Below, in pieces: positions 19,203 through 27,946 of a stretch of DNA of 64,000 nt. Numbering within the stretch: position 1 is the stretch's first letter; every line of letters begins with the position of its first letter. The notes under the pieces are model-generated. The model was not told where the DNA came from. It did no database searches and saw only the letters and a list, made by a program, of their open reading frames with translations. The translations under genes and the position numbers were made by a program. This stretch comes from an uncultured Draconibacterium sp. (GTDB lineage Bacteria > Bacteroidota > Bacteroidia > Bacteroidales > Prolixibacteraceae), in the NCBI RefSeq assembly GCF_913063105.1, contig NZ_CAJXYQ010000013.1:62001-126000 (forward strand), given 5' to 3'.

Positions 19203-19285
19203 ATGCAGGCTGCTTTGCCAAAACAAAATAAATACACGGAAACGGGACATTATTAACGTTCAAAATTTTTAAACGTAAGTGTAAA

Positions 19286-21181
19286 ATGAACAGGATTTTC
19301 TTTTCGTTGATTGTTATTGTTGTCTTATCTTTTCAGGCATTGGCCCAGCAATCGGAAATACTTTTAACAGTTGGCCATCAAGAAATTAGTAAAGATGAGT
19401 TCGAGCACATTTACAAAAAAAACAACAGTAACCTGTATGCAGAAAGTGATAAGAAATCGCCCGAAGAGTACATGGAATTGTTTATTAATTTTAAACTTAA
19501 AGTTGTTGAAGCCGAAACGCTGAAAATGGATACCAGCCAGACCTTTATAACAGAGCTGGCCGGTTATCGGAAAGAAATTGCCGCACCTTATTTAACCGAT
19601 ATTAATTTTAACGAACAGCAGGTAAAAGAGCTTTATCGTCGAATGACGCACGAAGTACATGCCAGCCATATCCTATTGAAGTTAGATAACAATGCTCCGG
19701 CAGGAACCAAACAAGAAGTGCTCGGTAAAATTAACAAAATACGCAATGAAATTCTGGCCGGAAAATCATTTGAAGACGCAGCTGTTGAATATTCGGAAGA
19801 CCCCTCGGCAAAAACCAATAAAGGAGATTTGGGCTATTTTTCGGCATTTACCATGGTTACGCCTTTTGAGGACGCAGCTTTTACTACTAAGGTTGGAGAA
19901 GTAAGTGAGCCGGTAAAAACTGATTTTGGCTATCATTTACTGAAAGTAAACGACATCCGCACCAATAAAGGCGAAATACAGGTGGCACATATTATGAAAA
20001 ATACACCTAAAAATGCTACCAAAGAGGAAATTGCTCAAGCCAAAGCAGCCATTGATTCGATTTATCAACTGTTGCTTAATGGTGCCGACTTTGCAGAACT
20101 GGCAAAACAAGAATCACAAGACCGCCGTTCAGCAGTTCGTGGTGGCGAAATGCCCTGGTTCTCGGCAGGCAGAATTGTAAAGGAATTCTCTGATCCGGCA
20201 TTTGCACTCGAAAACAACGGTGATATTTCGGCCCCGGTACGAACGCCTTTTGGCTTCCACATCATAAAACGACTCAATGCTCGACCAGTACCTCCTATCG
20301 AGGAAGCACGTGCCGCTATCGAAAGCCAGATAAAAAAAGATGCTACACGTTCCTCGTCAGGAAAAAAGGCCTTTGTTCAGCAACTAAAAGAAATGTATGA
20401 CTTTACGGAAAATGAAGCCGCAAAAGAGCAACTAAAAGGAGTAAACATAGGCGATAGCATCGTTCCCCAACTTACTTTTTTTACCATCGATAATCAAAAT
20501 TTTGGCACCAAAGAATTTCAAAATTTTATTGTGGCCAAAAAAATCAGGTATGGCTCCTTTCTTTCGGTTTACGAGCGCTGGGTAATGGACGAAATAATTC
20601 AACTGGAAGATGCCAGGCTGGAAGAAAAGTACCCGGAATTCCGGTACCTGATGAACGAATACCACGATGGGATTTTGTTGTTTAACATTTCGCAGGAAAA
20701 AATTTGGGACTACGCAGCAAAAGATAGCACAGGCCTTGAATTGTTTTACGAAAAAGATAAAGACAAACATTTGTGGGGGCACCGTTTTAAAGGGCATATT
20801 ATCAACTGTAAAAACCCTGAAGTACGTGAAGAAGCTGAGAATCTTTTTGGTGCCGGAATGACAGCCGACGAAGTTGTTGCACATCTTAACACCGATGAAG
20901 ATGAACTTATTACCATTGAAACCGGCGCCTGGGAAGAAGCAGAAAATCAGGTGGTTGATTATTACGTATGGAATGGCAAAGAGCCTGAAGATTTTGATAG
21001 CTCAACTACCTTTATCCGAGGCGATAAAATAGAACCACAACCAAAAACACTGGACGAAGCACGCGGACTGTTTATTTCAGATTATCAGGATTACCTCGAA
21101 AAAGAGTGGTTGAAAGAGCTTCGGAAAAAGCATAAAATTAAGGTTAATAAAAAACTGCTAAAAACCATTTCTGGTGTATAA
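19286..21181 (+). CDS. Periplasmic parvulin-type peptidylprolyl isomerase with two PPIC domains
   Basis: 631 residues with a signal peptide (about 1-20, ALAQ). Two rotamase domains are clear: residues about 115-220 (VHASHILLK ... DLGYFSAFTMVTPFEDAAF ... TDFGYHLLKV) and about 230-335 (QVAHIM ... MPWFSAGRIVKEFSDPAF ... TPFGFHIIK). The C-terminal 280 residues have no recognised domain. It is likely an outer-membrane protein chaperone or foldase of the SurA type. Its last 8 bases overlap the next gene, and three PPIase-family genes follow each other, which implies a common role in envelope assembly. Confidence 0.93.
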   Translation: MNRIFFSLIVIVVLSFQALAQQSEILLTVGHQEISKDEFEHIYKKNNSNLYAESDKKSPEEYMELFINFKLKVVEAETLKMDTSQTFITELAGYRKEIAAPYLTDINFNEQQVKELYRRMTHEVHASHILLKLDNNAPAGTKQEVLGKINKIRNEILAGKSFEDAAVEYSEDPSAKTNKGDLGYFSAFTMVTPFEDAAFTTKVGEVSEPVKTDFGYHLLKVNDIRTNKGEIQVAHIMKNTPKNATKEEIAQAKAAIDSIYQLLLNGADFAELAKQESQDRRSAVRGGEMPWFSAGRIVKEFSDPAFALENNGDISAPVRTPFGFHIIKRLNARPVPPIEEARAAIESQIKKDATRSSSGKKAFVQQLKEMYDFTENEAAKEQLKGVNIGDSIVPQLTFFTIDNQNFGTKEFQNFIVAKKIRYGSFLSVYERWVMDEIIQLEDARLEEKYPEFRYLMNEYHDGILLFNISQEKIWDYAAKDSTGLELFYEKDKDKHLWGHRFKGHIINCKNPEVREEAENLFGAGMTADEVVAHLNTDEDELITIETGAWEEAENQVVDYYVWNGKEPEDFDSSTTFIRGDKIEPQPKTLDEARGLFISDYQDYLEKEWLKELRKKHKIKVNKKLLKTISGV

Positions 21182-22034
21182 GCGGAGAATAATATATGGC
21201 TATTTAATTGCACTGGTGGCGTTTACAGGTTGTTCGACGGCACCCGAAGATGAAGCAGTTGCACGGGTAGGTGAAAAAACGCTATACCGGTCGAAACTGC
21301 TTGAAATATTGCCAAAAGATATAAGCCGCGACGACAGTATTACACTGAGTAACGATTACATTGACAAGTGGATAAAACAGGAGCTCCTGATTCAGAAAGC
21401 CGATGAAAATTTGAGTGCCGAACAAAAAGATTTAAGCGCAGAATTGCAGGAATACCGAAATTCGCTTATTATTTACAAATACAAAAACGAGCTGATAAAA
21501 CAACGCATGGACACCACTGTTTCAGGCCAGCAAATTGAGGAATACTATGCCCGTAACCAGGCCAATTTCAACCTCAGTTCAAGTATTGCAAAAGCCACTT
21601 TTGTAATGATACCGACCGATTTGGCCAATCCGGAACTGGTTAAGGAATTGGTGGCCGACACTTCCCCCGAAGGCATTGACGAACTGCGCGAGTATTGTGG
21701 ACAATATGCAAAAAAAGCAAACATTTCTGTTGATGAGTGGATTAACTTTCAGGTGCTAAAAAAAAACTTTCCTGAAAATATTACTGACGACGAAGCATTT
21801 TTATCCGGTAAATCCTTCTACGAAATGAATGATTCAAATTATTATTATCTTGTCAGCATTCATGATTACAAATTAAGCAACGACCTGGCTCCGCTTGAAT
21901 TTGTGGAGAACAACATTAAGAACCTGATTTTGAATCAGCGAAAAATCCGGTTTTTAAAAGAAATGGAAGAAAACATTTACACAGAAGGTGTAAGACAAAA
22001 GAAATTCAAAATTTATGACACGAAAACAAATTAG
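21174..22034 (+). CDS. SurA-like lipoprotein lacking a recognisable PPIase domain
   Basis: 286 residues with a lipobox (VAFTGCS, Cys near residue 20). The N-terminal segment VARVGEKTLYRSKLLEILP and the following helices resemble the N-terminal chaperone part of SurA and PPIase proteins. The place where a rotamase domain would follow holds a diverged region (SSIAKATFVMIPTD) that lacks the H-I-L and G-Y-H motifs of its neighbours. It may therefore be a chaperone-only, outer- or inner-membrane-anchored partner. It overlaps the preceding gene by 8 bases and its frame runs past the likely start region of the next. Confidence 0.82.
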   Translation: MYKRRIIYGYLIALVAFTGCSTAPEDEAVARVGEKTLYRSKLLEILPKDISRDDSITLSNDYIDKWIKQELLIQKADENLSAEQKDLSAELQEYRNSLIIYKYKNELIKQRMDTTVSGQQIEEYYARNQANFNLSSSIAKATFVMIPTDLANPELVKELVADTSPEGIDELREYCGQYAKKANISVDEWINFQVLKKNFPENITDDEAFLSGKSFYEMNDSNYYYLVSIHDYKLSNDLAPLEFVENNIKNLILNQRKIRFLKEMEENIYTEGVRQKKFKIYDTKTN

Positions 22035-22044
22035 AGAAAATAAG

Positions 22045-23388
22045 ATGACTAGATTTTTTTTAACAACAATGCTGTTGCTTGCCATGCTAACAGCAACAAA
22101 TGCCCAGGATAAAGTTGTAGACCAGATTGTAGCCGTGGTGGGTGGAAATATTATTCTGAAATCCGACATCGAAAATATGCACATTAATCAGCAGGCACAG
22201 GGAATTACTTCCGAGGGCGATATGAAATGTGAAATTCTGGAAGATTTCTTAATTAATAAACTGCTGGTAGCCGAAGCAGAACTGGATACCCTAATTACAG
22301 TTACACCAAGCCAGGTAAACCAGCAAATGGACGGACAGTTGCAAATGTACCTCCAGCACTTTGGTACTGAAGCTGCTGTTGAAGCCTACTTTAACAAACC
22401 CATTGCCAGTATTAAAGCTGATATGCAAGATGCCATCCGCGAACAGTTACTAAGCCAGCAAATGAGGTCAAAAATTGTTGAAAATGTTACCGTTACCCCC
22501 TCCGAGGTGCGTTACAATTACCGCAACCTTACTAAAGAGGAAATTCCGACCATACCTACCCAGTACGAGTATGCACAGATTACTGTTCAGCCAAAAGTAG
22601 ATATTGAAGAAGAAAACCGCGTAAAAGCCAAATTGCGCGAAATAAAAAAACGAATTGAAAACGGGTCGAGCTTTGCAGCAATGGCCGTTATTTACTCTGA
22701 GGGGCCATCAGCCAAAGATGGAGGAGTTATAGGCTACTCGGGTCGCGCACAACTTGATGCCGCTTATGCATCAGCCGCCTTTAACCTAAAAGGCGATAAA
22801 GTATCAAATGTGGTAAAAAGTGCATTTGGTTACCACATTATTCAACTGGTTGACAAAAAAGCAGGCAAAGTAAACACACGCCATATTTTGATGAAACCAA
22901 AAATATCGGTAGAAGCAAAAGAAGAAGCCTACAACCGTTTGGATAGCCTTGCCAACTTAATCCGCAAAGATGAAATAGCTTTCGAACAGGCAGCACAAAT
23001 GTTCTCGTACGATAAAAACACCCGAAATAACGGAGGTGTAGCTATTAACACAAATACCATGTCGTCGAAATTTGCCATTGAAGAAGTAGATGCCGACGTG
23101 AGTAAAGTGATTACAAAAATGAATTTAAACGAAATATCAGATCCGTTTGAAACCATTGACATGGAAAACCAACAGCAGGTTTATAAAATTATTAAGCTGG
23201 TAAATAAAATCGACTCACACAAAGCTGACCTGCAAAACGATTACCAAACACTGGCCGAAATGTATTTGGCGAAAAAGAAAGAACAAGTTCTGCAGGAATG
23301 GATTTCCGAGCGACAGTCGCAAACCTACATTCGTATTGACAGAACCTATGCCAACTGTAACTTTAATTTCGAAAACTGGATTAAATAA
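22045..23388 (+). CDS. surA: SurA-like periplasmic chaperone/peptidylprolyl isomerase
   Basis: 447 residues from the ATG at 22045 (MTRFFLTTMLLL), chosen because it starts the signal peptide; an ATG at 22015 inside the previous gene would add ten polar residues. The SurA N-terminal domain begins VDQIVAVVGGNIILKSDIE, just as in E. coli SurA. Two parvulin domains follow, at about 175-280 (YEYAQITVQP ... GGVIGYSGRAQL ... SAFGYHIIQL) and 280-390 (NTRHILMKP ... NGGVAINTNT). It escorts outer-membrane barrels to the BAM complex. The third gene of the PPIase set; moxR follows after 18 bases. Confidence 0.93.
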   Translation: MTRFFLTTMLLLAMLTATNAQDKVVDQIVAVVGGNIILKSDIENMHINQQAQGITSEGDMKCEILEDFLINKLLVAEAELDTLITVTPSQVNQQMDGQLQMYLQHFGTEAAVEAYFNKPIASIKADMQDAIREQLLSQQMRSKIVENVTVTPSEVRYNYRNLTKEEIPTIPTQYEYAQITVQPKVDIEEENRVKAKLREIKKRIENGSSFAAMAVIYSEGPSAKDGGVIGYSGRAQLDAAYASAAFNLKGDKVSNVVKSAFGYHIIQLVDKKAGKVNTRHILMKPKISVEAKEEAYNRLDSLANLIRKDEIAFEQAAQMFSYDKNTRNNGGVAINTNTMSSKFAIEEVDADVSKVITKMNLNEISDPFETIDMENQQQVYKIIKLVNKIDSHKADLQNDYQTLAEMYLAKKKEQVLQEWISERQSQTYIRIDRTYANCNFNFENWIK

Positions 23389-23406
23389 CCCACGAATCTT
23401 CTGATA

Positions 23407-24369
23407 ATGAATTTTAAAAACGACGTTGAAGCTTTGGATACTCTGCAGGCGAAATACCAGGACCTGAAGCAGGAAATAACAACCGTAATATACGGGCAGG
23501 ATGACATTGTAAAACAAGTACTTATTTCGCTGTTCAGCAAAGGACACGTTCTGCTAATTGGTGTTCCGGGACTGGCAAAAACACTACTGGTTACCACCAT
23601 TGCTAAAATTTTGGGGTTAAACTACAACCGCATACAATTTACGCCCGACCTTATGCCGTCGGATATTATAGGCACCGAAATTCTGGATAACGAACGAAAC
23701 TTTAAATTTATACAGGGCCCTTTATTTGCCAATATTATTCTGGCCGACGAAATTAACCGTACCCCTCCAAAAACCCAATCGGCATTGCTCGAAGCCATGC
23801 AGGAACGTGCAGTAACTGCTGCCGGTCAGCATTTCGAACTCGATCGTCCGTTTTTTGTACTGGCCACTCAAAACCCCATTGAGCAGGAAGGAACCTATCC
23901 CCTGCCTGAAGCACAGCTCGACCGTTTTATGTTTTCGGTATGGCTTGACTACCCAAAACTGGAAGACGAAATTACCATTGTAAAAAATACAACCACCATA
24001 CAAAACACCGAGTTAAAACCGGTTATTTCAGGTAAAGAAATTCTTTACTTTCAAGACCTTATTCGTAAAATTCCGGTAAACGACAATGTGCTGCGTTATG
24101 CCGTTACTCTGGCTGCCAAAACACGCCCCGAGAGCGAAAATGCCGCCGAAATTTCAAAACAGTACCTAAAATGGGGAGCCGGACCTCGTGCTTCGCAATA
24201 CCTGGTATTGGGCGCCAAAACCCATGCTGCCCTTAACGGAAAGTACTCGCCCGATATTGAAGATGTAAAAGCCATTGCACCCTCAATTTTACGACACCGC
24301 ATTATAAAAAACTACAAAGCCGAAGCTGAAAACATTTCAATCGACCAAATCATCGACAAACTGCTTTAA
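23407..24369 (+). CDS. MoxR-family AAA+ ATPase
   Basis: 320 residues. Walker A is GVPGLAKT (near residue 59), Walker B is ILADEINRTPPKTQSALLEAM (split here: ILADEIN binds metal, the rest is the MoxR signature), followed by sensor motif LATQNPIEQEGTYPLPEAQ and the C-terminal AAA lid (GAGPRASQYL). MoxR ATPases act as chaperones for maturation of protein complexes, often with VWA-domain proteins. No VWA or DUF58 gene follows here: the next gene, overlapping by one base, is OstA-like, so this copy sits in an envelope-biogenesis operon. Confidence 0.95.
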   Translation: MNFKNDVEALDTLQAKYQDLKQEITTVIYGQDDIVKQVLISLFSKGHVLLIGVPGLAKTLLVTTIAKILGLNYNRIQFTPDLMPSDIIGTEILDNERNFKFIQGPLFANIILADEINRTPPKTQSALLEAMQERAVTAAGQHFELDRPFFVLATQNPIEQEGTYPLPEAQLDRFMFSVWLDYPKLEDEITIVKNTTTIQNTELKPVISGKEILYFQDLIRKIPVNDNVLRYAVTLAAKTRPESENAAEISKQYLKWGAGPRASQYLVLGAKTHAALNGKYSPDIEDVKAIAPSILRHRIIKNYKAEAENISIDQIIDKLL

Positions 24370-25952
24370 TGCTGCTTATCAAAATTTATAAAAACGTTGT
24401 TTCGCGCAATTTTATGCTTTTTGCGCTCTTGCTGGTACTTACCTTTGTAGCCGGCACTACCTCTGCACAACAGAAAAAACGGGTGGAAATTTTACAGGCA
24501 GAATCACTGGAACAAAGCCAGGAAATTGCCAACGCCCAACGCCTGATTAACAATGTAATTATTCGCCATCAGGACATTTTAATGTACTGCGACAGCGCAT
24601 ACACATACGAGGGCACCAACCGGGTAGACGCATTTGGCAACGTTCATATTAACCAGGCTGATACGCTGCACCTTTATGCCCGTAAAGTTTATTACGATGG
24701 CGACAGAAGTTTTGCCCAGGCCATCAACAATGTAAAGCTGGTGAATACGGAGATGACACTATACACCGACACATTGGATTACGACATGAATTTAAATGTT
24801 GGTTACTATGATTGTTTCGGAAAAATTGTAGACAGCACGAACACACTTACAAGCAAAGTAGGGAAATACTACCTTGATGACAACACCGCCCACTTTACCG
24901 ATAGCGTGGTGGGATTTAGCCATAAATACACCATCAACAGCGAAGACCTTCGTTACAACACCCAAACCGAAGTAATCTTTTTTAAAGGTCCAACCACCAT
25001 TCGCGACTCGGTTAATACGCTTTATGCCGAAGATGGCTGGTACAACACCCAAAGCGGAGAGGCCGATCTGACTTTACGCCCCATGGTTTTCAACGAAACC
25101 CAATCGATACAAGCCAGGCAAATCAGCTACAACCAGGAAAACGGCGATGGTTATGCCATCGGAAACGTACACATTGAAGACTTTGATAACCGTACCATAA
25201 TAAAAGGTAACAGTGTTATTTATAACGATTTGAATGAAACAGCAACCGCAAGCGACTCGGCGGTGTTTATATCGTACAACGAAACCGACAGCCTTTTTTT
25301 GCATGCCGACACGCTAAAAAGTATTCCGGACACCATTGAAGGCGAAAACCTGGTGATGGCCTATTACGGTGTACGTTTTTTCCGTACCGACGTGCAGGGC
25401 ATTTGCGACTCGCTGATGTATTACACCAAAGACTCGCTGGTGGAATTACACAACAACCCGGTAATCTGGAGCGACCAACACCAACTCAGCGCCAATTACA
25501 TTGAGATGATACAGCACACCAACGCGCCCAATGAAATGCACCTGATGAAAAACAGTTTTATTATCTCGAAGCAAGATTCGGGGCGTTTCGACCAAATTAA
25601 GGGAAAAGACATGATTGGCTATATAATTAACGGAAAGCTGAATAACATTGATGTTGACGGCAACGGCCAAACCTTATATTACGCCCGCGATAAGGAAGCA
25701 GTTATTGGTTTAAACAGAGCCGAAAGCAGTAATATTGCTATCCGTTTTAAAGAAGGCAAAATTCACTCCATTGCCTTTCAAAAACAACCCGAAGGACAAC
25801 TAAAACCCATCCTGAAACTCGACGAAAGCGAAAAAACACTGCCCGGTTTCGAGTGGAAAATAAACCTTCGACCTTTATCTAAAAACGATATTTTCTGGAG
25901 ACCGAAAAAGAAAGATGTTTCTCCAGAGCAAGATATTGTTACTGAGCAATAG
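24369..25952 (+). CDS. OstA-like (LptA/LptD N-terminal-type) envelope protein
   Basis: 527 residues with an N-terminal hydrophobic signal (about 13-34, ending TTSAQ). Repeating short beta strands (ILMYCDSAYTYEGTNRVDAFGNVHI, NEDLRYN-type units, AIGNVHIEDFDN) match the OstA-like jelly-roll repeat that carries lipopolysaccharide across the periplasm in LptA and the N-terminal part of LptD. No barrel domain follows, so it is not a full LptD. The likely role is LPS transport; this is inferred from fold and from its place after the SurA-type genes. Starts at the ATG overlapping the moxR stop (TAATG). Confidence 0.85.
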   Translation: MLLIKIYKNVVSRNFMLFALLLVLTFVAGTTSAQQKKRVEILQAESLEQSQEIANAQRLINNVIIRHQDILMYCDSAYTYEGTNRVDAFGNVHINQADTLHLYARKVYYDGDRSFAQAINNVKLVNTEMTLYTDTLDYDMNLNVGYYDCFGKIVDSTNTLTSKVGKYYLDDNTAHFTDSVVGFSHKYTINSEDLRYNTQTEVIFFKGPTTIRDSVNTLYAEDGWYNTQSGEADLTLRPMVFNETQSIQARQISYNQENGDGYAIGNVHIEDFDNRTIIKGNSVIYNDLNETATASDSAVFISYNETDSLFLHADTLKSIPDTIEGENLVMAYYGVRFFRTDVQGICDSLMYYTKDSLVELHNNPVIWSDQHQLSANYIEMIQHTNAPNEMHLMKNSFIISKQDSGRFDQIKGKDMIGYIINGKLNNIDVDGNGQTLYYARDKEAVIGLNRAESSNIAIRFKEGKIHSIAFQKQPEGQLKPILKLDESEKTLPGFEWKINLRPLSKNDIFWRPKKKDVSPEQDIVTEQ

Positions 25953-26137
25953 GTATTAAGGCTTGACATCAGTCGCTGAACATTTTATATTGATGAAACT
26001 TTTGCATTCAACAAAAGTTACTTCAATGTTAACACAAAACAGACATTTCGGTATTATTCTTCTTTTTTTAAGAAAAAACAGGCTTTTCATTTTCATTTTA
26101 AAATAATATTTTCATATTTGCAGCAAATCATAAGCAA
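25953..26137. other. Intergenic region between the OstA-like gene and the leucine leader
   Basis: AT-rich, with no open frame or clear terminator for the upstream operon. It contains the putative promoter described next. Confidence 0.5.
26091..26120 (+). promoter_or_regulatory. Weak putative promoter of the leucine operon
   Basis: TTTC at 26091-26094, 18-base spacer, and CATATTTG at 26113-26120, matching seven of eight positions of TAnnTTTG. Transcription would start near 26127, just before the leader peptide. Confidence 0.35.
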
Positions 26138-26209
26138 ATGACAAAAAATATCAACATTTCTCTTCTTAGCCTCATTATTGGTATTCTTCTTCTAACAAGA
26201 CAGAATTGA
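26138..26209 (+). CDS. leuL: Leucine/isoleucine leader peptide of the leu operon
   Basis: A 23-residue open frame from ATG 26138 to TGA 26207-26209. It holds six Leu codons (residues 9, 10, 12, 17, 18, 19) and five Ile codons (5, 7, 13, 14, 16), far above chance, and precedes a mutually exclusive antiterminator/terminator pair in front of leuA. A ribosome stalled at the Leu17-19 run would leave the antiterminator strand starting at the stop codon free; a ribosome reaching the stop would cover it. This is the classical logic of ribosome-mediated attenuation. The gene symbol is by analogy with the enteric leuL, to which it need not be homologous. Confidence 0.85.
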   Translation: MTKNINISLLSLIIGILLLTRQN

Positions 26210-26255
26210 GAATGGTGTGTTGATTAACGATATTGGAATAAAGAAGCCATTCTCA
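26207..26255 (+). promoter_or_regulatory. Antiterminator of the leu operon attenuator
   Basis: TGAGAATGG at 26207-26215 is the exact reverse complement of CCATTCTCA at 26247-26255. The right arm is shared with the terminator stem, so the two structures exclude each other. The left arm begins with the leader peptide stop codon. Confidence 0.82.
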
Positions 26256-26274
26256 CATTGAGGATGGCTTTTTT
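26244..26274 (+). terminator. Attenuator terminator of the leu operon
   Basis: An 11-base-pair stem, AAGCCATTCTC (26244-26254) with GAGGATGGCTT (26260-26270), including one G-U pair, loop of five bases, running into six T (26269-26274). It ends 55 bases before the leuA ATG. Confidence 0.88.
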
Positions 26275-26329
26275 CATGAATGACAGACACTTAGCTTAAA
26301 AGAAAAATAACATAAATAGATAACAAATC

Positions 26330-27835
26330 ATGAGCGACAGACTTTACATTTTCGACACAACTTTAAGAGACGGCGAACAGGTGCCGGGTTGCCAGTTGAA
26401 CACGGTAGAAAAGATTGAAGTTGCCAAAGCATTGCAGGAATTGGGAGTAGATGTTATTGAGGCAGGATTCCCTATTTCGAGCCCAGGCGATTTTGAATCG
26501 GTAGTAGAGATTTCGAAAGCGGTTACATGGCCAACAATTACAGCCTTAACCCGCGCAGTACAAAAAGACATTGACGTTGCAGCCGAATCACTCAAATACG
26601 CTAAAAAAGGGCGCATCCATACAGGTATCGGAACATCTGATTTTCATATTTACCACAAACTCAACTCAAATCCTGATGCCATTTTAGAACGTGGGGTTGA
26701 GGCTGTTAAGTACGCTAAGAAATACGTTGAAGACGTAGAGTTTTATGCCGAAGATGCCGGACGTACCGGTAACGAATACCTGGCCCGTGTTATTGAGGCG
26801 GTTATTAAAGCCGGTGCTACAGTTGTAAATATTCCTGACACTACAGGTTACACGCTTCCTCACGAATTTGGAGCAAAAATCAAATACCTGATGGACAACG
26901 TGCCAAACATTCATAAGGCCATCATTTCAACTCACTGCCACAACGACCTTGGTATGGCCACTGCCAACACCATTTCGGGCATTCTTAATGGCGCACGCCA
27001 GGCTGAAGTTACCATTAACGGTATTGGTGAACGTGCCGGTAACACTTCGTTGGAAGAAGTGGTAATGACCTTAAAAACGCATTATAAAGCACTGGGTATT
27101 GAAACCGGAGTAAACACTCAGAAAATTTATGGAACCAGCCGACTGGTTTCTACTTTAATGAACATGCCGGTGCAACCCAACAAAGCAGTGGTTGGGCGTA
27201 ATGCATTTGCACACTCCTCAGGTATTCATCAGGATGGCGTATTGAAAAACCGCGAGAATTACGAGATTATGGACCCAACTGATGTGGGAATCAACGAATC
27301 GGCAATTCTGTTAACTGCCCGTAGTGGCCGTGCTGCATTAAAACACCGCTTAGAATTGTTGGGCTTTGAGCTGGATAAAGAAAAGCTGGATGAAGTTTAC
27401 GAAGAATTTTTGAATCTGGCCGATAAGAAAAAAGACATTCGTGATGACGATATTGCCTTGCTCGTTGGCGATGCAACCCGTAAAGAACGTCGGATAAAAC
27501 TGGACTACCTGCAAGTGGTTTCAGGAAAAAGTCTGAAACCCATGGCAACAGTTCGTTTGGACATTGCAGGCGAAAAATTTGATGCCACCTCTGCCGGAAA
27601 CGGCCCTGTTGATGCAGCCATCTCTGCCGTTAAACAAATTATTCACCGCCAGGTTATAATTGAAGAATTCCTAGTACAGGCGATTACTCGTGGCAGCGAC
27701 GATATTGGGAAAGTACACATGCAGGTAGATTATCAGGACAAAATGTACCACGGCTTTGGTGCACACACCGATATTATCACCGCATCAGTTGAAGCTTTTC
27801 TTGATGCAATAAACAAATTGCCTGTAGCAGAATAA
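26330..27835 (+). CDS. leuA: 2-isopropylmalate synthase
   Basis: 501 residues. It condenses 2-ketoisovalerate with acetyl-CoA, the first step of leucine synthesis. The HMGL-like barrel starts [15 protein letters not shown]; metal binding by [15 protein letters not shown] near residue 200 and the GIGERAGN motif follow. The C-terminal part from about 380 ([21 protein letters not shown]) is the LeuA regulatory/dimer domain, which in the family gives feedback inhibition by leucine. It is the first structural gene after the attenuator. The leuC start lies 111 bases downstream, across a REP-like hairpin. Confidence 0.95.
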   Translation: MSDRLYIFDTTLRDGEQVPGCQLNTVEKIEVAKALQELGVDVIEAGFPISSPGDFESVVEISKAVTWPTITALTRAVQKDIDVAAESLKYAKKGRIHTGIGTSDFHIYHKLNSNPDAILERGVEAVKYAKKYVEDVEFYAEDAGRTGNEYLARVIEAVIKAGATVVNIPDTTGYTLPHEFGAKIKYLMDNVPNIHKAIISTHCHNDLGMATANTISGILNGARQAEVTINGIGERAGNTSLEEVVMTLKTHYKALGIETGVNTQKIYGTSRLVSTLMNMPVQPNKAVVGRNAFAHSSGIHQDGVLKNRENYEIMDPTDVGINESAILLTARSGRAALKHRLELLGFELDKEKLDEVYEEFLNLADKKKDIRDDDIALLVGDATRKERRIKLDYLQVVSGKSLKPMATVRLDIAGEKFDATSAGNGPVDAAISAVKQIIHRQVIIEEFLVQAITRGSDDIGKVHMQVDYQDKMYHGFGAHTDIITASVEAFLDAINKLPVAE

Positions 27836-27851
27836 GTATAGAATTTAAGGC

Positions 27852-27929
27852 TGTTATTTCGACGACGCAGGAGGAGAAATCTGACTCCCATCAGAACAGT
27901 TTTCTCTGGCTTCAGCCTTCGAAATGACA
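27852..27929. repeat. REP-like imperfect palindrome between leuA and leuC
   Basis: Outer arms TGTTATTTCGA (27852-27862) and TCGAAATGACA (27919-27929) pair over 11 bases with one G-U; inner arms GAGAAA/TTTTCTC and CTGA/TCAG also pair. The left arm, with GACGCAGGAGGAGAAATCT, has the look of dispersed intergenic hairpin elements in Bacteroidota genomes. Only this copy is clear in the window. Confidence 0.55.
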
Positions 27930-27946
27930 AGAAGAAAAGAAAAATT

